The notes: generated by a model not told the origin, from the letters alone. Numbered from the stretch's first letter, positions 42,701 through 51,566 are shown. The stretch: DNA of 64,000 bases from Streptomyces sp. NBC_00572 (GCF_026341815.1 NZ_JAPENX010000001.1:4836001-4900000); one strand, 5' to 3'. Translations and numbers: made by a program.

Positions 42701-44884
42701 TCACCCCTGGACGGCAAGCACCATCGGAAACACCCCTTCCGCTCCGGCCCGCCGCAGCAGCCGGGCCGCCACCGCCAGGGTCCACCCGCTGTCCGACAGA
42801 TCGTCCACGAGGAGGACCGGCCCCCCGGCCGAGGCCAGTCGGCCGCTCAGCTCGGCGGAGACCGTCAGGGTCCGCTGCAGCCCGACCACCCGCTGGGCGC
42901 TGTTGGTTCGGGACAGCCTCGACTCCTCCGCCTCGGGCGCGTACTCCACCGCGCCGAGCAGCGGCATCCTGCCGATCTCGGCGATCCGCTGCCCGAGCGA
43001 ACCCACCAGCCGGGGCCGGCGGTGGGAGGCGATGGTGACCACGCCGGCTGGCCGGGCAGGCGCGCCGGGCGCCCCGGAGGCCCAACCGCCGGGCCCCTTG
43101 GCCCAGTCGGCGAGCACATGGACCACCGCCTGCACGACATCGTCCGGAACCGGACCGTCCGCGGCGCTGTCGGCCAGGAGCGGACGCAGCCGGTTGCCCC
43201 AGCCGATGTCCGAGAGCCGGCCCAGGGCCCGGCCGCCGAAAGCCTGCTCGCCGGGCGGGATACGGCCCTTCAGATCGACCCCGACGGCAGCGAGCCCGGT
43301 CGGCCACATCTTCCGGGGCTCGACCTCCACGCCCGGCCGACCCAGCTCGCCCTTGGCCGAGTCCAGCGCCGCGTCGGACACCTTCGGATCGAACCGGCTT
43401 CCCGCGCAGTTGTCACAGCGACCGCACGGCGCCGCCTCCTCGTCGTCCAGCTGACGGCGCAGGAACTCCATCCGGCATCCCGTCGACGCCGCGTAGTCCC
43501 GCATCGCCTGCTGCTCGGCCGCTCGCTGCCGGGCCACCCACGCGTACCGCTCCGTGTCGTACACCCAGGGCCGGCCGGTGCTCTCCCAGCCGCCCTTGAC
43601 CCGCTTGACGGCCCCGTCCACGTCGAGGACCTTGAGCATCGTCTCCAGCCTGGTCCTGCGCAGTTCCACCAGGGGTTCCAGGGCGGGCAGGGACAAGGGC
43701 CTGCCCGCCTGCGCGAGCACGTCGATCGTGCGGCGCACCTGCTCCTCGGGCGGGAAGGCGACCGAGGCGAAGTAGCGCCAGATCGCCTCGTCCTCCTGCC
43801 CGGGAAGCAGCAGCACTTCCGCGTGCTCCACGCCTCGCCCCGCCCGGCCGACCTGCTGGTAGTAGGCGATCGGGGAGGAGGGCGACCCGAGGTGCACCAC
43901 GAAGCCCAGGTCGGGCTTGTCGAAGCCCATGCCGAGGGCCGAGGTCGCCACGAGGGCCTTGACCCGGTTGGCCTGAAGATCGTCCTCCGCCTGCTGCCGG
44001 TCGGCGTTCTCCGTCCGGCCCGTGTACGAGGAGACCGTGTGCCCGCACTGGCGCAGATAGGCCGTGACCTCATCGGCCGCGGCGACCGTCAGCGTGTAGA
44101 TGATTCCGGAGCCGGGCAGTTCGCCGAGGTGATCGGCCAGCCAGGCGAGCCGATGGGCCGCGTCCGGCAGCCGGACCACGCCCAGGCTGAGACTCTCCCG
44201 GTCCAGCGGCCCGCGCAGCACCAGGGCGTCCGTGCCGGCGCCCGTACCCAGCTGGTCGGCCACGTCCGCCGTCACCCGGGCGTTCGCCGTGGCCGTGGTG
44301 GCGAGCACCGGAACTCCGGACGGCAGGTCGGCCAGCATCGTGCGCAAGCGGCGGTAGTCGGGCCGGAAGTCGTGCCCCCAGTCCGAGATGCAGTGCGCCT
44401 CGTCGACCACGAGCAGCCCGGTGGCGGCCGCGAGCCGGGGGAGCACCTGGTCGCGGAAGTCGGGGTTGTTGAGCCGCTCGGGGCTCACCAGGAGCACGTC
44501 CACCTCGCCGGCGGACACCTCCTCCTGGACCGTGTCCCACTCCTCCGTGTTCGACGAGTTGATCGTCCGGGCGCGGATGCCCGCCCGCGCGGCCGCCTCC
44601 ACCTGGTTGCGCATCAGCGCGAGCAGGGGGGAGACGATCACGGTCGGGCCGCTGCCGCGCTCGCGGAGCAGCGAGGTCGCCACGAAGTACACGGCCGACT
44701 TGCCCCAGCCGGTCCGCTGCACCACCAGGGCCCGCCGCCGGTCGGCGACCAGGGCCTCGATGGCCCGCCACTGGTCCTCGCGCAGTCTCGCCTTGCCGGT
44801 CGGATCCGCGACGAGACGGGCGAGCACGGCATCGGCGGCGGTCCGGAGCGCGGCTCGGTCTTCCAGGGAGTCTGCGTGGGTCAT
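42701..44884 (-). CDS. recQ: RecQ-family DNA helicase fused to a phosphoribosyltransferase-like domain
   Basis: 727 aa. Superfamily-2 helicase core: RTGWGKSAVYF (Walker A, about 57-67), VVDEAHCISDWGHDFRPDY (DEAH and the RecQ aromatic-rich loop), TTATAN, YYQQVGRAGRG. The RQC zinc-binding cysteines CGRCDNC are at about 488-494. The last about 190 residues are not an HRDC domain; they contain GGPVLLVDDLSDSGWTLAVAARLL, the PRPP-binding motif of phosphoribosyltransferases (as in ComF-like proteins). ATG 44884 (MTHADSLEDR) is preferred. It is divergent from the DUF4192 gene; a dyad carrying two DnaA boxes lies between them. Confidence 0.9.
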   Translation of the reverse strand: MTHADSLEDRAALRTAADAVLARLVADPTGKARLREDQWRAIEALVADRRRALVVQRTGWGKSAVYFVATSLLRERGSGPTVIVSPLLALMRNQVEAAARAGIRARTINSSNTEEWDTVQEEVSAGEVDVLLVSPERLNNPDFRDQVLPRLAAATGLLVVDEAHCISDWGHDFRPDYRRLRTMLADLPSGVPVLATTATANARVTADVADQLGTGAGTDALVLRGPLDRESLSLGVVRLPDAAHRLAWLADHLGELPGSGIIYTLTVAAADEVTAYLRQCGHTVSSYTGRTENADRQQAEDDLQANRVKALVATSALGMGFDKPDLGFVVHLGSPSSPIAYYQQVGRAGRGVEHAEVLLLPGQEDEAIWRYFASVAFPPEEQVRRTIDVLAQAGRPLSLPALEPLVELRRTRLETMLKVLDVDGAVKRVKGGWESTGRPWVYDTERYAWVARQRAAEQQAMRDYAASTGCRMEFLRRQLDDEEAAPCGRCDNCAGSRFDPKVSDAALDSAKGELGRPGVEVEPRKMWPTGLAAVGVDLKGRIPPGEQAFGGRALGRLSDIGWGNRLRPLLADSAADGPVPDDVVQAVVHVLADWAKGPGGWASGAPGAPARPAGVVTIASHRRPRLVGSLGQRIAEIGRMPLLGAVEYAPEAEESRLSRTNSAQRVVGLQRTLTVSAELSGRLASAGGPVLLVDDLSDSGWTLAVAARLLRRAGAEGVFPMVLAVQG

Positions 44885-44932
44885 GCCTCCATGCAACCCG
44901 ATGCCTCGGACATCGCGCGAATGAGCGCCGAA

Positions 44933-44987
44933 CCTGTGGACAACTCTGCGGGACGACGGAAGCCCCGTTCCGGGAGTTATCCACAGG
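44933..44987. promoter_or_regulatory. dyad with two DnaA boxes between recQ and the DUF4192 gene
   Basis: CCTGTGGACAACTC (44933-44946) and GAGTTATCCACAGG (44974-44987) are inverted repeats with one mismatch. The left arm contains TGTGGACAA, the complement of TTGTCCACA, which is the Streptomyces DnaA box; the right arm contains TTATCCACA, the enterobacterial-type consensus. The two boxes face each other 42 bp apart in a divergent promoter region. Binding by DnaA is inferred. Confidence 0.6.
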
Positions 44988-45025
44988 GGTTTCGGATTTC
45001 GGGAGATCACGAGACCGTCCTGACC

Positions 45026-46456
45026 ATGAACGCGAATCACCACGAATCCAGCGGACTCTCCCGTACCCAGCAGATCACCCTGCGCGGCCCGGCGGAACTC
45101 GCCGACGCCCTTCCGTTCGTGCTGGGCTTCCACCCCACCGACTCCGTCGTCCTGGTCGCCCTCCACGGCGAGCACGGCCGCTTCGGCGGCCGCGTCAGGC
45201 TCGGCATTCCCCGCTCGCCCCGCGAATGGGCGTCCACCGCCGATCACCTCGCCGAATGCCTCGTCGAGGGCGCCAGCAAGAGCGGCACCCGACCGGACGG
45301 CATCGTCGTCTTCCTCTGCCAGGACCCCGGAGCAGGCGAGACGGGCCGCCGGGTCATGGAACGACTGCGTCCCTTCGCCCAGCGACTGCGCACCGCCTGC
45401 GGCGCCCTCGACATCCCGGTCTACGAGGCCCTCTGCATCTCCGACGGGCTCTACTTCTCCTACTGCTGCCCCGACGCACGCTGCTGTCCGCCGGACGGCA
45501 CCCCGCTCGCGCTCAGCGGTACGTCGGTGATGGCCGCGGCCGCGGCGTACGCCGGAGTCCAGGTGCGGGGCTCGCTGCGAGACATGGAGGGACGGTTCAA
45601 GCCGACCGGCGGGCCCGGGGAGGAAGAGCAGCGCGCGGCACTCGACGCGACGGCCGCCTCGATCGTCCCCCGGATCCTCGAAGGCGCCGAGGGCAAGGGG
45701 CGGGAGGAGGTACGAGAGTCAACGCTGCGACTCGCCCGAGAGGTCCTCCGCAGGTTCGTCAACCCGAAGGGTGAGGCGAACCCGGCCGGCCGTACCGGCA
45801 ACCTGACGGGACTGCCGGGGCCGACCACCACGGGGAGGGCCGTCGTCGGAACGGTCGAGGGCGACGCGGCCGACGACGCCCTGGTCGAGGCCGGGGAGGC
45901 GGCCGCGCTGATCCTCGGTCTCCAGGACCGGGTCACCCGCGACCGTGCCGCCGAATGGATGGAGGGCTGGGAGGGCACCGTCGCCCTGCGCCTCTGGCGC
46001 GTACTGGCCCGGCGCTGCGTCGCCCCCTACCAGGAGCACGCCGCCGCGCCGCTCACCCTCGCGGGCTGGGTGGCCTGGTCCACCGGCGACGAGCCGACCG
46101 CCCGGGTCGCACTCGGACTCGCGCTCGACGCCGACCCCGAATACGTCTTCGCCCGACTGCTCCATCAGGCGTGCAACGAAGGGCTCGACCCCGAGTCGCT
46201 CCGATCCTGTCTGCGGACCGAGCGGGACGGTCGGACCGCCTCGGACCGGGCCGCTCCCGCCACCTCCCGGCGGCTCCGGGCACGCACGGCTCGCCCGCAG
46301 AGCAGCCGCAGGACCCTCCGGAAGCCCGGTCGCCAGACCGGCGGAGGGGAGCGCCGTTCGGCGGCCGGAGTGCGGCCCGGCGGACCCGCCACGGGGAGGC
46401 CGGAGAGCGGGTCCCCGAGGCATGGTGGGCAGCGCGGCACCAGGAGCGGGCGATGA
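45026..46456 (+). CDS. DUF4192 family protein
   Basis: 476 aa. The DUF4192 domain occupies about the first 330 residues: ITLRGPAELADALPFVLGFHPTDSVVLVALHG, then SDGLYFSYCCPDARCCPPDGTPL (a Cys-rich strand), and a C-terminal part with DPEYVFARLLHQA. The last about 85 residues are Arg/Ser/Gly-rich and likely disordered. The function of the family is unknown. ATG 45026 is chosen because the reading frame upstream runs antisense through recQ. Its stop TGA overlaps an ATG in another frame (ATGA at 46453-46456), a classic coupling signal. Confidence 0.85.
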   Translation: MNANHHESSGLSRTQQITLRGPAELADALPFVLGFHPTDSVVLVALHGEHGRFGGRVRLGIPRSPREWASTADHLAECLVEGASKSGTRPDGIVVFLCQDPGAGETGRRVMERLRPFAQRLRTACGALDIPVYEALCISDGLYFSYCCPDARCCPPDGTPLALSGTSVMAAAAAYAGVQVRGSLRDMEGRFKPTGGPGEEEQRAALDATAASIVPRILEGAEGKGREEVRESTLRLAREVLRRFVNPKGEANPAGRTGNLTGLPGPTTTGRAVVGTVEGDAADDALVEAGEAAALILGLQDRVTRDRAAEWMEGWEGTVALRLWRVLARRCVAPYQEHAAAPLTLAGWVAWSTGDEPTARVALGLALDADPEYVFARLLHQACNEGLDPESLRSCLRTERDGRTASDRAAPATSRRLRARTARPQSSRRTLRKPGRQTGGGERRSAAGVRPGGPATGRPESGSPRHGGQRGTRSGR

Positions 46457-46571
46457 GGACCGTGACCCGGCCGCCCGTCGGCGCGTTCAGCTCTCTGGCG
46501 GAGTCGTCCGAACCGTCCCGCCGACACTCCGCCGGCCGCCCGGTTCGCACAGAGAGCACCCCGCACCCGCC

Positions 46572-48743
46572 ATGGCCCTCAGCCCCGTCCCGGCCCCCGG
46601 CCGCCCCACCGGTCCCCCCACCGGTCACGTCCCCGGCGGTCCCACCGGAGCCCTCACGGGCCATGCCCCCGGCGGTCCCGCCGGACTCCCCACCGGCCAG
46701 GTGCCAGGACGTCCCACAGGGCGCCGGCCGGGCGCCGGAACCGGAACCGGCGCCGTGCCCGCGCGCGCGGCGCGTCCCGCGGAGCTCCCCTCGGTGCATG
46801 GTGCGCTCCTCTGCGTGGCCCTGCCCGCCCTCGCCGTCTGTGCCGAGCACGGCCAGCTCACCGGTGAGGGCCCCGAGGGCGTGTACGCGGCGGGGCGACG
46901 ACTCCTCTCCCGCTGCGTCCTGCGGGTGGCGGGGCGCGAGCCCGTCGCCCTCCAGGGCCGCATGGCCACCGCCGACCGAGCAGTGTTCCTCGGAGTCCTC
47001 CGCGTCCCCGGAGACCTCGGACCCGATCCCGGTCTCACCGTCGAACGCACCCGGAGCGCCGACGGGAGCGAACGGATCACCCTGCGCAGCGCCGTCGCCC
47101 GCCCCCTCCGGCTCCCCGTGGAAATCGCTCTGGGCTCGGATCTCGCGGACCTGGGCGCGGTCGCGTCCGGCCGACCCGGACCCGAGCTCACGGCGAGCGT
47201 CCACGGCACCGGACTGCGGTGGACCGGCGACGACGGGCGGTCCGTCGCCGTCACGGCGGACCCGCCGCCCATGGACGCCCTGGCGGCGGCGGGAGTCCTG
47301 CGCTGGGAAGCCGATCTGGCGCCGGGGGGCACGTTCACGGTCCGGTTACGGGTACGCGACGGCTCGCCCACCCGGCCCACCGGCTCTTCGGGCGCGGGCG
47401 CCGGACGGCCCGGCGGCCACGTCCTCGCCGAGGCCTTCGCCGAAGGTGACGATCCGCGTCCGGGGGATCTGCTGCGCGCGTCCGTCGAGGACCTGCGGGC
47501 CCTGCTCCAGCGGGACCCGGCGTACCCGGCAGACGTCCACCTCGCGGCAGGAGTCCCCTGGCGCTGCGGACCGGTCACCGCTGAGGCGCTCTGGGCGGCC
47601 CGGATGGCCCTGCCCCTCGGCACCCGGCTCGCCGTCACCACCTTGCACGCCCTCGGGCGCACCCAACTTTCCGGCGGCGGACCCGAGTCCGGCCGTCTCC
47701 GCGCACCCCTCAGGGACGCCGGCCCGCATCTGCCGCCCCGCTGCACGGGCATCGAGGCCACCCTCGCCTTTCCGGTCGTGCTCGCCGAGGCGCGCCGCTG
47801 GGGAGTGCCGGCAGCGGACCTGGACGACCTGCTCCCCGTCGCGGAACGCTGCCTCGGCTGGCTGCTCCGTACGGTCGGCGCGAGCGGCCTCGTGCCGGAC
47901 CCGGGCCCCGCCGGACCCTGGCGGGCCGAGACACAGGCACACGCGCATCGCGCGGCCCTGCTCGGAGCGGACCTGCTCGACGCCTGCGGGAGATCCGGGG
48001 GAGACGCGCTGCGGGAGGCCGCGCGGACAATGCGTGAGCGTTTCCGACGGGAGTTCTGGCTCGACGACCCGGCGGGCGGCCGACCCTCCGTCGCCCGCGG
48101 ACCTGACGGCCGGAGCTGGTCCCAGCTCGGCGGCTGGGCCGCGCATCTGCTCGACACCGGGCTGCTGGGCGGTGGCCGCCACGCGCAGGGCCTGTTGGAC
48201 AGGACGGAGACCGAACAGGTGGCGAGGCTGCTCGGCACCCCGGCCCTGGACTCAGGCTGGGGGCTGCGCAGTCTGGGTACCAAGGAGCCGGGACACAACC
48301 CCTTCGGCCACCGGGCGGGTGCGGTGCGGGTGCACGAGACGGCGGTCGCGGTGGCGGGGCTCGCCGCTGTCGGCCACGAGAAGGAGGCCGCCGCCCTGCT
48401 GCGCGGACTGCTCGCCGCGGCGGAGGCCTTCACCTACCGGCTGCCCGAGATGTACGCGGGGGAGCAGCGGACGGCCGGCGGGCGCCCGGTGCCGCACCCC
48501 GCCGCGTGTCGGCCGGCGGCCGTCGCGGCCTCCGGCGCGGTGCACGCGCTGCTCGCGCTCGCCGGAATCCGGCCGGACGCACCGGGCCGGTCCGTCTCGA
48601 CGCATCCCCTGCGGTCGGCTCCGCTCGGGGCGATCCGGTTCTCGGGGCTCGTGGTCGCGGGTGAGCCGTTCGCGGTGCGGGTCGGCAGGCTCGGTCTCGG
48701 TATGGTCGAGGAGGCCGCAGAGGGCCTTCAGCTGGGGGTGTGA
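46572..48743 (+). CDS. glycogen-debranching-enzyme-like (amylo-alpha-1,6-glucosidase N-terminal domain) protein
   Basis: About 723 aa. A leading Pro/Gly/Thr tract with three degenerate 12-residue units (GHVPGGPTGALT, GHAPGGPAGLPT, GQVPGRPTGRRP) is followed by VHGALLCVALP...CAEHGQLTGEGPEGVYAAGRRLLSRCVL, typical of the N-terminal domain of bacterial debranching-like proteins. Helical toroid repeats follow (GIEATLAFPVVLAEARRWG, WSQLGGWAAHLLD, ALDSGWGLRSLG, PEMYAGEQR). The catalytic acids cannot be placed with confidence. ATG 46572 is the conventional start. An ATGA-coupled ATG at 46453 in another frame raises the possibility of a frameshift in the GC-rich tract. Confidence 0.75.
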   Translation: MALSPVPAPGRPTGPPTGHVPGGPTGALTGHAPGGPAGLPTGQVPGRPTGRRPGAGTGTGAVPARAARPAELPSVHGALLCVALPALAVCAEHGQLTGEGPEGVYAAGRRLLSRCVLRVAGREPVALQGRMATADRAVFLGVLRVPGDLGPDPGLTVERTRSADGSERITLRSAVARPLRLPVEIALGSDLADLGAVASGRPGPELTASVHGTGLRWTGDDGRSVAVTADPPPMDALAAAGVLRWEADLAPGGTFTVRLRVRDGSPTRPTGSSGAGAGRPGGHVLAEAFAEGDDPRPGDLLRASVEDLRALLQRDPAYPADVHLAAGVPWRCGPVTAEALWAARMALPLGTRLAVTTLHALGRTQLSGGGPESGRLRAPLRDAGPHLPPRCTGIEATLAFPVVLAEARRWGVPAADLDDLLPVAERCLGWLLRTVGASGLVPDPGPAGPWRAETQAHAHRAALLGADLLDACGRSGGDALREAARTMRERFRREFWLDDPAGGRPSVARGPDGRSWSQLGGWAAHLLDTGLLGGGRHAQGLLDRTETEQVARLLGTPALDSGWGLRSLGTKEPGHNPFGHRAGAVRVHETAVAVAGLAAVGHEKEAAALLRGLLAAAEAFTYRLPEMYAGEQRTAGGRPVPHPAACRPAAVAASGAVHALLALAGIRPDAPGRSVSTHPLRSAPLGAIRFSGLVVAGEPFAVRVGRLGLGMVEEAAEGLQLGV

Positions 48744-48822
48744 CGGGATGCCGGTGACAGACACGACGGAAGCCTCGCGGCAGGGTGAGGAAGTCATCGG
48801 CGATGCTTCCGAGGGGCGTGCT

Positions 48823-48846
48823 TATCGTCAGGAAGACGACTATGAT
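48823..48846 (+). promoter_or_regulatory. promoter and candidate operator of the NUDIX regulator gene
   Basis: TATGAT at 48841-48846 fits a -10 element and ends six bases before the ATG at 48853, the spacing expected when transcription begins at the start codon itself. It overlaps an imperfect dyad, TCGTC-AGGAA-GACGA (48825-48839), which could be an autoregulatory operator. No strong -35 was found. Confidence 0.45.
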
Positions 48847-48852
48847 CGCGGC

Positions 48853-49665
48853 ATGCCTCCCTACGACCCGTCGGCCTTTCCGCCCTTCGCCGTGACCGTC
48901 GATCTGGTCGTGCTCACCGTGCGCCGCCATGCGCTCTGCACCTTGGTCGTGCGGCGGGGGGAAGCGCCGTACCAGGGGCGTTGGGCGCTGCCCGGCGGCT
49001 TCGTACGCGCGGACGAGGATCTCGGTGCCGCCGCCGCGCGCGAGCTGGTCGAGGAGACGGGTCTCTGCGCCCACGATCCGGCCGCTCCGCCGCCGGTGCC
49101 GAGCAACGGCGCGCACCTGGAGCAGCTGGCGACGTACGGGGCGCCCGACCGTGACCCGCGCATGCGGGTGGTCAGCGTCGCGCATCTGGCTCTCGCCCCG
49201 GACCTTCCCGCGCCGAGGGCCGGCGGCGACGCGAACAGCGCCCGCTGGGCCCCCGTCGAGGAGCTGCTCGGCGAGGACGCGCTCGCCGGGACCGCAGAGG
49301 CCGCCGGAACGGCGGGGGAGTCAGCGGCCGAGGAGAAGGAAGGGGGGCCGGCGGCGCTCGCCTTCGACCACGCCCGGATCCTCGCCGACGGCGTGGAGCG
49401 CGCCCGCTCCAAGATCGAGTACTCCTCCCTGGCCACGGCCTTCTGCCCGCCGGAGTTCACGGTCGGAGAGCTGCGGCGCGTCTACGAGGCCGTCTGGGGC
49501 GTGGCCCTGGACCCGCGCAACTTCCACCGGAAGGTGACCGGCACGCCCGGCTTCCTGGTTCCCGCCGGCGGCACCACGACCCGTCAGGGCGGGCGCCCCG
49601 CCCAGCTCTTCCGGGCAGGTGGGGCCACGCTCCTCAACCCGCCGATGCTGCGTCCCGAGGTCTGA
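48853..49665 (+). CDS. NUDIX hydrolase with C-terminal winged-helix, NrtR-like regulator
   Basis: 270 aa. The Nudix box GGFVRADEDLGAAAARELVEETG (48-70; G-x5-E-x7-REUxEE intact) sits in a domain for ADP-ribose-type substrates. The C-terminal 90 residues (KIEYSSLATAFCPPEFTVGELRRVYEAVWG, then NFHRKV) match the HTH of the NrtR/NUDIX-regulator group, which senses ADP-ribose and controls NAD or carbohydrate genes in relatives. ATG 48853 is chosen for the promoter-to-start distance; an in-frame ATG at 48748 would add 35 residues, and no good ribosome binding site was seen for either. The intact box suggests it may also hydrolyse its ligand. Confidence 0.8.
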   Translation: MPPYDPSAFPPFAVTVDLVVLTVRRHALCTLVVRRGEAPYQGRWALPGGFVRADEDLGAAAARELVEETGLCAHDPAAPPPVPSNGAHLEQLATYGAPDRDPRMRVVSVAHLALAPDLPAPRAGGDANSARWAPVEELLGEDALAGTAEAAGTAGESAAEEKEGGPAALAFDHARILADGVERARSKIEYSSLATAFCPPEFTVGELRRVYEAVWGVALDPRNFHRKVTGTPGFLVPAGGTTTRQGGRPAQLFRAGGATLLNPPMLRPEV

Positions 49666-49787
49666 CGGACCGGTACTTCCGGCACCCCAGGACGCCAACC
49701 CTGCACTGAAAGTCCGAAATGTAGCGTTATCTTGCTGCGAAAGCGCCGCCCTGCCGCGGAGCGGTGTCATCTACCGCGAGAGAAGCG

Positions 49788-51566
49788 ATGCTCCAGGCAA
49801 TCGGACTGACCAGCACTCCCCGCCGCGATCGCCCGCCCGCCGTGGACGATCTGACCTTCGAGGCCCGGCCGGGTGCCGTGACCGCTCTCCTCGGCTCCTC
49901 GGGTTCCGGCAAGACCACCACGCTCCGGCTCATGCTCGAACTCGAGCCGGGTCGCGGAATCACCTACTTCCGGGGCCGACCGCTGCACCGCATCGCCCAC
50001 CCTCCGCGCGAGGTCGGCGTGCTTCTCGGCGACATCCCCGGACACCCCTCCCGGACGCTCCGAGGTCAGCTGCGGATGCTCTGCGCCGCCACGGGGGTTC
50101 CCGTCTCACGGGCCGAGGAGCTGACACGGGCCGTCGGCCTCGACGGACTGGAGCGCCGGCGGATCGGCACCCTTCCGGTCGGGGCCGATCGTCGACTCGG
50201 CCTCGCCTCCGCCTTGTTGGGCGGCCCCCATACCCTGCTGCTCGACGAGCCCGGCGCCGGCCTCTCCGCACCCGAGGGTGTCTGGCTGTACGAGCTCCTG
50301 CGGGCGCACGCCGGCGACGGCGGCACCGTGCTCTACACCACGGCCGACCCCAAGGACGCGGCCCGCAACGCCGACCGGGTCGTCACCCTTGACGGCGGGC
50401 GGCTCGTGGCCGACCAGGACGTCGCCGAGTTCGCCCGTACCCGGCTGCGGCCCCGGGTCGCCGTCCGCACCCCGCAGGCCGCGCGGCTGGCGGCGGTCGT
50501 GACCCAGGAGGCCAGGGCCGCCCGGCGCCCGGTCGAGGTCGTCGCCGAGGACGGCAATCGCCTGTCCGTCTACGGGAGCGACTGCGCGGCCGTCGGTGAC
50601 ACGGCGTTCCGTCACGGCGTGCCGATCCACCGGCTCGCCGCCGAGACGGGTGACACCGGGCCCGTTCCGCGTACCCGGGCGGGAGGTGTCCACCCGGACT
50701 CCGCCCACGAGAGCGAGGTCGCCGGGCCTCGTGAGGCCCCGGCCGGGGAGTCGGGCTCCCCGGCCGGGGAGCCCGGTGGGGCCCGGAAGCCCGCCCGCTC
50801 GCCCCTGCGCCCGCTGCGGTACGAGATCCGCCGGCTCCTGGGCGTGCCGTCCACCCCGCTCGTCGTGGCGGCCGTCCTGCTCGGCTCAGTGACCCTCGCC
50901 CTGCTCCTCGGGCGGGGCGGGCGCGCCGCGCTGCCCGCCGTCCTGGCGGGCTGGCCCGCCCTCTCCCCGCTGCCGCCCGCGGCACTCGGCGCCGGGCTGC
51001 TCGGCGCCTTCTCCTTCGGCGAGGAGTATCGCTACCCCGCGCTCACCACGGGCCGGGGAGCGGTGCCCCGCAGGCCTGGCCTCCTGCTGGCGAAGCTCGC
51101 CGTGGCGGCGGCCGTCGCCCTGCTGCTCGGGGCGGCCGTCGTGGTGGCGGATCTGGAGGCCCTGCGGTTCGTCTACGGCGGAGAGTTGATCTCCGTACCG
51201 AGGAACTGGCCGACTCTCTGCGCGAGTTGGCTGGGCCTGATGGTCGGCTGCGCCTGGGCCGGGGTGCTCGGTGCGGGGGTGTTCCGGGCGGCGGCGGCCG
51301 GGGTGGCGGCGGTCCTCGCGGTGCCGGTCGCCTTCGTCCCGTTGCTGCAGAAGGTGCTGACCGGGCCCTCGGTGCGGTCGGCCGCCGGACTCCCCGCGCG
51401 GTTGCGTGAGTTCGCCGGTCCGCAGTGGTCACCTGCGGTGGACCGCTGGCTGACCGGCGGGCTGCGGGTGCTCGGGCAGCCCGCGGGAGTGGCTCTCTCG
51501 CTGACGTTGACCGGGTTGCTCTGCGCTTATGTGTTCACCGGCCTTCGCCGTAAGGCGCGTTGGTGA
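49788..51566 (+). CDS. ABC transporter, ATPase and permease fused in one polypeptide
   Basis: 592 aa. ATPase domain first: Walker A GSSGSGKTT (about residues 36-44) and Walker B HTLLLDEPGAG (about 142-152). The ABC signature is replaced by PVGADRRLGLA (normally LSGGQ). A linker of about 60 Pro/Gly/Glu residues follows, then about six hydrophobic segments from residue about 345 to the end. Export of an unknown substrate is likely. ATG 49788 follows GAGAGAAG; an in-frame GTG at 49764 is an alternative. The gene is 61 bp upstream of the whiH promoter region. Confidence 0.8.
   Translation: MLQAIGLTSTPRRDRPPAVDDLTFEARPGAVTALLGSSGSGKTTTLRLMLELEPGRGITYFRGRPLHRIAHPPREVGVLLGDIPGHPSRTLRGQLRMLCAATGVPVSRAEELTRAVGLDGLERRRIGTLPVGADRRLGLASALLGGPHTLLLDEPGAGLSAPEGVWLYELLRAHAGDGGTVLYTTADPKDAARNADRVVTLDGGRLVADQDVAEFARTRLRPRVAVRTPQAARLAAVVTQEARAARRPVEVVAEDGNRLSVYGSDCAAVGDTAFRHGVPIHRLAAETGDTGPVPRTRAGGVHPDSAHESEVAGPREAPAGESGSPAGEPGGARKPARSPLRPLRYEIRRLLGVPSTPLVVAAVLLGSVTLALLLGRGGRAALPAVLAGWPALSPLPPAALGAGLLGAFSFGEEYRYPALTTGRGAVPRRPGLLLAKLAVAAAVALLLGAAVVVADLEALRFVYGGELISVPRNWPTLCASWLGLMVGCAWAGVLGAGVFRAAAAGVAAVLAVPVAFVPLLQKVLTGPSVRSAAGLPARLREFAGPQWSPAVDRWLTGGLRVLGQPAGVALSLTLTGLLCAYVFTGLRRKARW

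Noticed and set aside
45955..49665. One open frame of 1236 codons running through DUF4192, the debranching-like gene and into the NUDIX gene
   Set aside because: Only its last 270 codons (NUDIX) look like a protein. The first part is Arg/Pro/Ser-rich shadow of genes in other frames.
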